Shown here: piece after piece, positions 57,385 to 64,000 of the stretch
Layout of the letters: every line of letters begins with the position of its first letter
Position numbering within the stretch: the first letter of the stretch is position 1
NCBI GenBank assembly: GCA_951213105.1
Contig: OX578135.1
Location: 163,091,250 to 163,155,249 of the forward strand
Reading direction: 5' to 3'
Origin: Amaurobius ferox
Taxonomy: Eukaryota > Arthropoda > Arachnida > Araneae > Amaurobiidae
DNA: 64,000 nt
Notes under the pieces: model-generated
What the model was told of the DNA's origin: nothing
The model's database searches: none
What the model saw: the letters and a program-made list of their open reading frames with translations, nothing else
Translations under genes and position numbers: made by a program

Positions 57385-57495
57385 ATGCAAATCAGATGCG
57401 TACGCATTGAGAACTGATTTGCATGAAACCTCATGTTGAAAAACGTCACGGTTCACGCCGGTGAACGGGAAGAGTCGTTCATATTAAATTTGCAT
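57385..57495. promoter_or_regulatory. Three perfect octamer motifs beside a TATA-like box
   Basis: ATGCAAAT at 57385-57392, and its complement ATTTGCAT at 57417-57424 and 57488-57495. A TATA-like tatatat lies at 57344-57350. Inverted gttcacgccggtgaac and cgttcacgggaacg lie among them. Octamers bind POU-domain factors in animals; activity here is inferred only. Confidence 0.4.
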
Positions 57496-57759
57496 AAACG
57501 CCCGTTCACGGGAACGTGAATCGCGATGTATTGATTATTTCCAACACAGCGTGTATATCGCTATTACATGCAGTAGAATTGTCGTTATTGCATATATCGT
57601 ACGTGGATTGCATGTACCTGCTAATAAAAGACGATTCATTTTATACGCAGCAGCTGTATCATTACTCGTGTGTCCGCATTGCGGTCGGAAACGCGATTGA
57701 CAGCTACTTAATGAGTTAGCCATAACTTCCGCGCGTAACTGAGGTGTGTGATCGACAGC

Positions 57760-58600
57760 AACTTCATAAACTGCATCATTAGCCGTGAATTGTACATGTT
57801 GCTACATCGTTAGCCATAACTTGCGCACGTAGCTGAGGTGTACGATTGACAGCTACTTCATGAATTGCATCGTTAGTTATAACTTGGCCGCGTAGCTGAG
57901 GTGTGCAATTGACAACTGCTATATCAACTGCATCGTTAGCCATCACTTGCGCGTGTAACGAAGGTGTGCGATTGACATCTACTCCATGAACTGCACCGGT
58001 AACCACGATTTATGCGTGTAGCTGAGGTATGCGATAGACAGCTACTTAATGAACTGAACCATTAGTTATGACTTGAGCGCATAACGAAGACGTGCGATCA
58101 ACAGCTACTTCATGAACTACATTGGTAGCCGTAATTTGCGCGTGTAGCTGAGATAGACAGCTACTTCATTAAATGTACCGTTAGCCGTGACTTGCCCGCG
58201 TAGCTGAGGTGTGCGAATGACAGCTACTTCATCAACTGCACCGTTAGGCATGACTTGCGCGAGTAACGAAGGCGTGCGATCGACATCTATTCCATGAAAT
58301 GCACCGCTAGCCACGATTTATGCATGTAGCTGAGGTGTGCGACAGACAGCTACTTCATGAACTGAACCATTAGTCATGATTTGAGCGCGTAACAGAGACG
58401 TGCGATCGACAGCTACTTCATGAACTGCATCGTTAGCTGTAACTTGCGTGCGTAGCTGAGGTACAAGATCAACACTTCATAAACTGCACACTTAGCCGCG
58501 ACTTGCGCACGTAACGTAGGTGTGCGATCGACAGTTATTTTATAAACTGCCCGTTATTTATGGCTTGCGTCGCAGAAGTGCACAATCCACAGCTACTGCA
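57760..58600. repeat. 63-base minisatellite, about 13 units
   Basis: The unit is of the form cgcgtagctgaggtgtgcga, tcgacagctacttcatgaac, tgcaccgttagccgtgactt. Marker agctgagg-type text recurs at 57831, 57894, 57957 and 58020, exactly 63 bases apart. Because 63 is 21 codons, minus-strand frames stay open with a 21-residue repeat (VNRTPQLRAQVMANDA-type). G+C content is well above the flanks. Confidence 0.88.
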
Positions 58601-59480
58601 AGGAAGGTATTGCAAGTTTAAAAACTTTTTTTAAAACAATAGGGCTAGTCGTCGAAGGCAGTAATTAAATAATATGAGGGAAATAAGTTATCCTATATTT
58701 CATCAAAGCTACTGCAACGCGTTAATCTAGACACAGCTATTTCCCTTCAATCATCCTCTGTTTTGATAGAATCAACAAAAACACATACACAAGTTCCAGC
58801 GGCTCAAAAGAACTCTAGTCCAGAAAACTATATTTTTAAATATTGGTTTTTGAGCAAAAATTCTTACAGAGTTCAAATCTTTGGTATTTTTCATCCCAGA
58901 TGCATACTAAACATGCAATAATTTGACAAAATTTTAAGTTTAAAAAGAAATGAAAACTGTTTAAAAGTTTTATCTGTTGGAAACGGGAATGTGTTTATTT
59001 AACATATTTCACATTTCTGCTCTTTCATTGTTTTTAATTTATTTTTTATGGGGAGCGTGGCGATCCAATTGCGGGACCTCCCTACTATGCCATATTTTAT
59101 TTTATCCATTGCTTTTCTTCATAAACTGCTATGTGATCCGGGCCCCTACGCAATGCATCCTTTTGAAGAGATATCCTTTAATATCATCAATGCCTAGAGA
59201 GGTTGCTAACAGCAGACAAAAATTCCTTCTCTACTCTCCTGTTTTGACATGATGTTGATCAAATATTACGTAATGAGGGGCGTAAGAGAATCATAATCTG
59301 ACTAACTATATTTGTATTATTGGATTTAGACCTAAAATTCTTCAAAATTTTTGCACACAATTGATTCCCAACAAAGAACAGTTGATGAAAATTTTAACTT
59401 TGCAAAGAAACAGAAACTTTGTGATTTATCTAGTAAATATAAAGAAGCACACTATTCAACAATCGAACCCGTCTTTTTCT
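58601..59480. other. A+T-rich part of the TIR element
   Basis: No gene or repeat was recognised between the minisatellite and the right third of the element. Confidence 0.45.
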
Positions 59481-59960
59481 ATTTTATTTCTTTGAGGGGT
59501 TAAAGGCTTCTAGGTTTGTTAGCTTGCACTGGAGATTCCCTCTCCCACAAACAAAAGAATCTCCCCCCAAACTCCGGTCGTAAATGATCATGTGGGTCGC
59601 CATTCGTCTTGCAATCGTATTTCACTAAAACCGCCCGCGGACGGAGAGGATTTAACCATTGAGAATCGGCGATTTTGTCATGATTGACACTTTTGTCGTC
59701 TTTGTAAAAGATGAGTGCTATTTTGAACAACATTTTAATTTCTGAAGTCTTTTTTAACATCGATTGCCGTATGAATGGAATGCATTCGGGCGATAGTAGA
59801 GTAAATTTGGCACCGCAGCAAAACATTACAAAATTTTAGGATGATTTAAAACTTTTAGGTTAATTTTAGGAATTCAAGGGAAACTTCAAACTTTTAGGAA
59901 TTTTAGGACAAATGCGATCCCTGAGACGGATAGACCTATAATTTTTTTCAAACTATGGGT

Positions 59961-61357
59961 ACAGTGGCTGGAATAGATAGTGTGCCGACCGAGGCGAAAA
60001 ACAGGTTCCCTAAAAACCGCCTACGCCAGACGGCGCTGCTCTCGAATAAGCGGTCTAAAGCGGAGGAGTTAACATTGAAACTAATGGGAATTTAATTCAA
60101 ACGAAATGATTGATATCTTTGGAAATAATTGAAGAATTTGTCTGAAATTTGGTGTAATTATTGCAAGTGGTATACACAAAAAGTAATTTGATTTTCAGAG
60201 AGATTGACCTAGGGATATATCCATATTTTAAAAATTTTATTTAGCTTTATCTGTGGTCGTTCAAACATTTGAGATCCAAAATAATCAAATTCATTCATCA
60301 CAGTAACGTGAAATTCGGTATGACGTTTTCTCTTGTGGTACATTTCAAGTCTTTCAATTTTGAAGCTTATCGGGCTAGCCCATCCTGGGCCCGCCATATG
60401 ACTTTACTTTTTGGTATAACTCGAGAACAGGTGTATCTAAAAATTCGAAGTTTAGCATATGCTTGTCATTTGCTGTATATTTTAACTCTTTGGATTAAAA
60501 ATCTTATCGGGCTAGCCCGTCCTGCGCCCAACAAGAGGAATATATCGTTTTTTGAGAATAACTCAAAATTCGGAGCATCTACAATGTCTAAATTTAATAT
60601 ATCATTGTCTTTTGTGGTATATTATATTTCATCGCATTTCGAACCTTATCGGGCTAGCCCGTCTTGGCCCGCCAAAGAAATTTACTCGCTTTTCAAGAAT
60701 ATCTCGTTCAAACGAAGTAGCTGAAGAATGTGAATTTTGTATATCATTTCCTTTTAGATGGATTTTAATTTAGATTTTGAAACCCATCCGGCTAGCCCGT
60801 CCTGAGCCCAACAAGAGGAATATATCGTTTTTTGAGAATAACTCAAAATTCGGAGCATCTGGAATGTCTAAATTTAATATATCATTGCCCTTTGTTGTAT
60901 ATTATACTTCATCGCATTTCGAACCTTATCGGGCTAGCCCGCCTTGGCCCGCCATAGAAATTTACTCGCTTTACAAGAATAACTCGATCAGTCGGAGTAG
61001 CTAAAAAATGTAAATTTAGTATATCATTCCCTTTTGGATGGATTTTAATTTATAATATAGTATTCTCTTTTGGAATATATTTTAATTCTTTGGATTTTAA
61101 ACTTTATTAGATTACCCCATCTTTGCCCAGCCTTAGGAATGCACCCAATAATCACACCCAATTTCACACAAATTCTTCAGTTATTTCGAAAGATATCAGT
61201 CATTTCATTTGCAATAAATTCCCATTTGTTTTAATGTTAACTCCTCCGCTTTAGACCGCTTATTCGAGACCAACGCCGTCTGGCGGAGGCGGCTTTTCAG
61301 GAACATCTCCCAGCATTGGGAGGTATAGGCGGTCACACTATTAGTTCTAGACACTGT
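59961..61357. mobile_element. Non-autonomous Mutator-like element, long TIRs, 9-bp TSD
   Basis: Inverted repeats of about 200 bases start acagtggctggaat and, from the right, acagtgtctagaac, sharing gccagacggcg, ctcgaataagcggtctaaag and cggaggagttaacatt. The 9 bases actatgggt are exact on both sides (59952-59960 and 61358-61366). Long repeats plus a 9-base duplication suggest a Mutator-like superfamily. It has no transposase; the centre is a tandem array. Confidence 0.82.
60366..61130 (+). repeat. Array of six units of about 141 bases with gggctagccc palindromes
   Basis: The palindromic cttatcgggctagcccgtc recurs near 60366, 60508, 60648, 60788 and 60928, with a decayed form near 61108. Odd and even units differ (aacaagaggaatatatcg versus gccaaagaaatttactcgc), so the higher-order period is about 282. 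Confidence 0.85.
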
Positions 61358-61366
61358 ACTATGGGT

Positions 61367-61575
61367 CTGCTCCCTACTCGCCAATCCCCATTTCGCAAGT
61401 TGGGGACTTTGCCCTAACTGACTGGCGCTCAATGAACTTGTTCACAAACTCTTTCAGGCCACTTATTGCACAAGCATAACATGCCCGTTGGGGGTCCAAC
61501 CCTTGTTCGCTGGCACTCACTAGTTCATTGACACACACAACCACCACCCTCATGCTCCTAATAAGCTTGACCAAT
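61367..61575 (-). repeat. Copy of the hairpin repeat family seen at 7.0-7.9 kb
   Basis: On the minus strand, cccccaacgggcatgttatg, then gcttgtgcaataagtggc and attggcgagtagggagcaga, parallel the ccaacgggcatattaggcct, gcatagcaggtggc and ggcgagtgtagcgag phrases of the first block. An open frame of 66 codons is incidental. The neighbouring TIR element inserted at its end. Confidence 0.65.
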
Positions 61576-62314
61576 TAAATCTTTGTCCACACTAAAGAAC
61601 ATTTTTCATTTCAGAAGTGCATAAAAAATAGTATAACTCAAACTAAATCAAAATAAAAAAAAAGGCTCTGTATAGCAAAAATTCAACTATGTAAAGGATA
61701 TGCTTGGAAAATTTTGTGTCGTCTGTCCAGGATGCAGATCAAATACTCTTCCTTTGACATTGATTTTCTGTTAAACTGAAGTTTAAATTAAAAAACAGTT
61801 TATTTCAGCATGTTCCCATAACATTCCTCTATAAAACGTATCAAATTTCAAATTTTTGTAGACCATAGTTTTTTGAGGTATGAGATAGAGAAACTTGAGG
61901 GATGCAAAATTAATTAACGGTGATAGCTACTTTCTTTTATAAATAGAGAAAAATTTATGGTTCAACATGAAAATGACTCCAGGAATTCAAACTTAGTAGT
62001 GGCTAAGGAAATATTTTTATTTCTACATAGGTGGTTATTTTAATTTCTTATAATGTATTCCTATTTTGAAACACCTGCAAAAACTTCATAAAATTTTCTT
62101 TCTCAATAAACATAATTATAAAAGATATAACATTACGGGTACTAATGCTTTAGATTAAAAAAAATCAAAAGTAGCCCGTGGCTAGTGACCTAACAAAGCT
62201 CAGTGGCCACTTTGATGATGTTAGTGGCCATAATTTTGTATTCGATTTTGACCTCTCTTCCCCCTCATCTTCTAACAATTTTTTTTTTCATGAACACATT
62301 CCATTTGCTCCAAG

Positions 62315-62317
<3 letters not shown>
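61576..62317. other. A+T-rich stretch, nothing recognised
   Basis: No supported gene, repeat pair or element end. Confidence 0.5.

Positions 62318-62405
<88 letters not shown>
62318..62405. repeat. TA dinucleotide microsatellite, about 44 repeats
   Basis: An uninterrupted TA run. Open frames across it are meaningless. Confidence 0.97.
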
Positions 62406-62409
<4 letters not shown>

Positions 62410-64000
62410 TATAATTATTTATTAATTATATACATAAATAAAAATGAAAAACAATAAAATAAGATAAAAAAATTAGAAAAATCAAAAACATCTGAAAATA
62501 AGATACATTAATATTAATGTTTTCAATTTTATTTTTGCTAAAAAATTGTAACTTTAGCCAATTGAAACTACGATTTGAGCGCCCTTATAATGGTGTATAG
62601 TGGTATTCTCGTTTATCCATTTCTTCTATGAATCTCTTGTTTAGTAATAATTTTCATCTTTTGCTTCATGTTCATATTCTATTTTGCTTATACGGGTAAT
62701 AGTTTTGTCTCCTACTTTAACTTACTGGACGGGTCTGGGAGTGTCGCTGTGAATGTTCTTACTGCCTCCTAAGTAGTATTTTATCATGTTCATTCCAGTG
62801 CTTCTAGAATTTTTATATACTGCTGAGGTTGTGGTGAAAGAAGGAGGATTCCTGCCACATGGTAATACAAATTTTCCTAATATTTCTTATCATCATTTTT
62901 TCATCTTTTGGTGCCTGTAGTCTGAGTTTGGACATTTATAGTAATGTACTACTGTCCAATCTGAAACAGGCATTTGTTTGGGTTAATTAGAATTAAATAC
63001 TCAGACCTGAAGATGAATTTAATTCTTTTTAATCTTTGAATTTGGGCCGGTGCTGATTTTTTCTATTATCGGCATTATGCTAGTGGTTTTGCTTCTATGG
63101 TGATGTTAATATTTCCCGATTACTTGAATTAATTATTTTTATTATTACTTCTTTCTAATATATATATATATATATTTACAGGGTTCATTCTAGTATTTCG
63201 AAAGGGCAGGGTGCTGACTTTAAAAAAGGGGTACATTACATACGAAAGGGCACAATTATAAATTTTAGTTAAAGAATGCATTGCATAATGTGGTCCACAT
63301 GTAGTAAAAAAGATACAGATAATTTATCTATTTCAAAACTTAAATTCAAAGCATATAAATAATTAATAAAACAAAATTGCAAATATTTAGAAAATTTTAT
63401 AATTACATATCTCTTACTTTAAAATATATTCTTGATAAATTTATTTTTCTAACTGCACAAATTGAAGATAATAGTTAAAATCCTCATAATTTAGGCCACT
63501 TACTTAAGATCAGAAAAGTAGATAGAAATACTTAATTACTTATGCATCATTTTATATACACAAACATAATTTTTTATAATATGAGGGGGGGGGGATATTT
63601 ATTAGGGGTTCATGAAAGAACAATGATGTTTATTAGTAAGTTATTTCCTAATCTGTGTGACCATGGTGCTTAACAACCCTGCTTTAAGTAAATATTCATT
63701 TGTAATGCAAGTGCTAATACACTTTTTATTGATAGGAAACAATAAGGAACATTAATTAAAGGGAAGGAATAAAACCCATTGTAAACAATGACTGGGTTCA
63801 AAGCAGTCAGTCACTGGCTGGTAGGTTCATGATGAGGCCAATTGTTGATAACTGAAAAATGTGCAATGTTTTTTTTTTCAATTTGTTTGATGTTATGCAA
63901 AATTGTGTTTAAATATTTTATATAATAAATAAAAAATTTACAGATATATTACCCATACTTATTTACAGGTTTATTATATGGTAGACATAAGTCAAACAAC
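62406..64000. other. A+T-rich stretch; one possible element end
   Basis: At 63179, after a TA run, cagggttcattctagtattt may be the left end of a DNA transposon continuing past the window; no partner is visible. A G run lies at 63585-63594. Nothing else was recognised. Confidence 0.4.

Larger units (their letters stand above)
56042..59923. mobile_element. Large non-coding TIR element, possible hAT-type, 6-bp TSD
   Basis: The left end reads CAGGGATCATAGTAGATTTT and the right end, reverse-complemented, CAGGGATCGCATTTGTCC, similar over about 25 bases. The 6 bases agacgg lie directly outside both ends (56036-56041 and 59924-59929). Some hAT lineages make 5 or 6 base duplications. Inside are a G+C-richer region with octamer motifs, a 63-base minisatellite and repeated ttttagg phrases. 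No transposase was found. Confidence 0.6.

Noticed and set aside
57779..58314. Minus-strand repetitive protein
   Set aside because: Best explained by the 63-base minisatellite; no start context, and units contain stops. Kept only as a finding to test.
60269..61004. Open frames of 73-151 codons
   Set aside because: They follow the 141-base tandem units of a non-coding TIR element.
62178..62457. Two frames with long Tyr-Ile repeats
   Set aside because: Translation of a TA microsatellite.

Overview
This window looks like intergenic or intronic DNA from an A+T-rich animal genome. It is packed with transposable elements of many classes at different stages of decay. The mix of DUF4817-type mariners, several hAT lineages, Penelope-like elements with GIY-YIG remnants, piggyBac, Ty3/gypsy elements, an RNase H-bearing LINE, and SINEs with a 5S rRNA-like head fits an arthropod, possibly a chelicerate such as a spider. 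The species-level guess is weak. I see no complete host gene, no CRISPR array, no intact rRNA or tRNA gene, and nothing bacterial.

Layout. 1-2.5 kb: a badly decayed gypsy element, followed by a tRNA-derived SINE. 4.1-6.7 kb: a hAT element with an exact 8-bp target duplication. 7.0-7.9 kb: a G+C-rich hairpin repeat block. 8.4-8.8 kb: a SINE with a 5S rRNA-like head joined to a tRNA-like segment, bounded by an exact 13-bp duplication. 11.3-14.3 kb: two Tc1/mariner-type elements side by side, the second with an intact transposase. 14.5-15.6 kb: a long near-perfect palindrome. 16.0-19.3 kb: a Penelope-like element split by a mariner. 20.0-21.7 kb and 21.9-24.7 kb: two more hAT elements. 25.2-29.6 kb: a pogo-like element containing a 5'-truncated LINE with one long intact ORF. 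30.5-31.1 kb: two candidate host exons on the minus strand. 34.7-51.8 kb: a gypsy element expanded about threefold by nested insertions (two copies of one non-autonomous hAT family, a SINE, a 3.35-kb non-coding retro-insert and a piggyBac). 53.5 kb: a candidate terminal exon. 56.0-59.9 kb and 60.0-61.4 kb: two large non-coding terminal-inverted-repeat elements carrying tandem repeats. The remainder is A+T-rich sequence and microsatellites.

How the parts relate. The SINEs, several short 5'-truncated fragments and the 3.35-kb insert all end in one related tail with the core GGTCTGGGT. This points to a shared, unseen LINE partner. The intact LINE in the window has a different 3' end. Many insertions are dated relative to each other because they interrupt each other's reading frames and leave readable target-site duplications. 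No exciting new multi-gene system was found. The most unusual items are the dual-head SINE, the 3.35-kb tailed insert, the tandem-repeat-carrying non-autonomous elements, the heat-shock-motif-like repeat array and the long palindrome.
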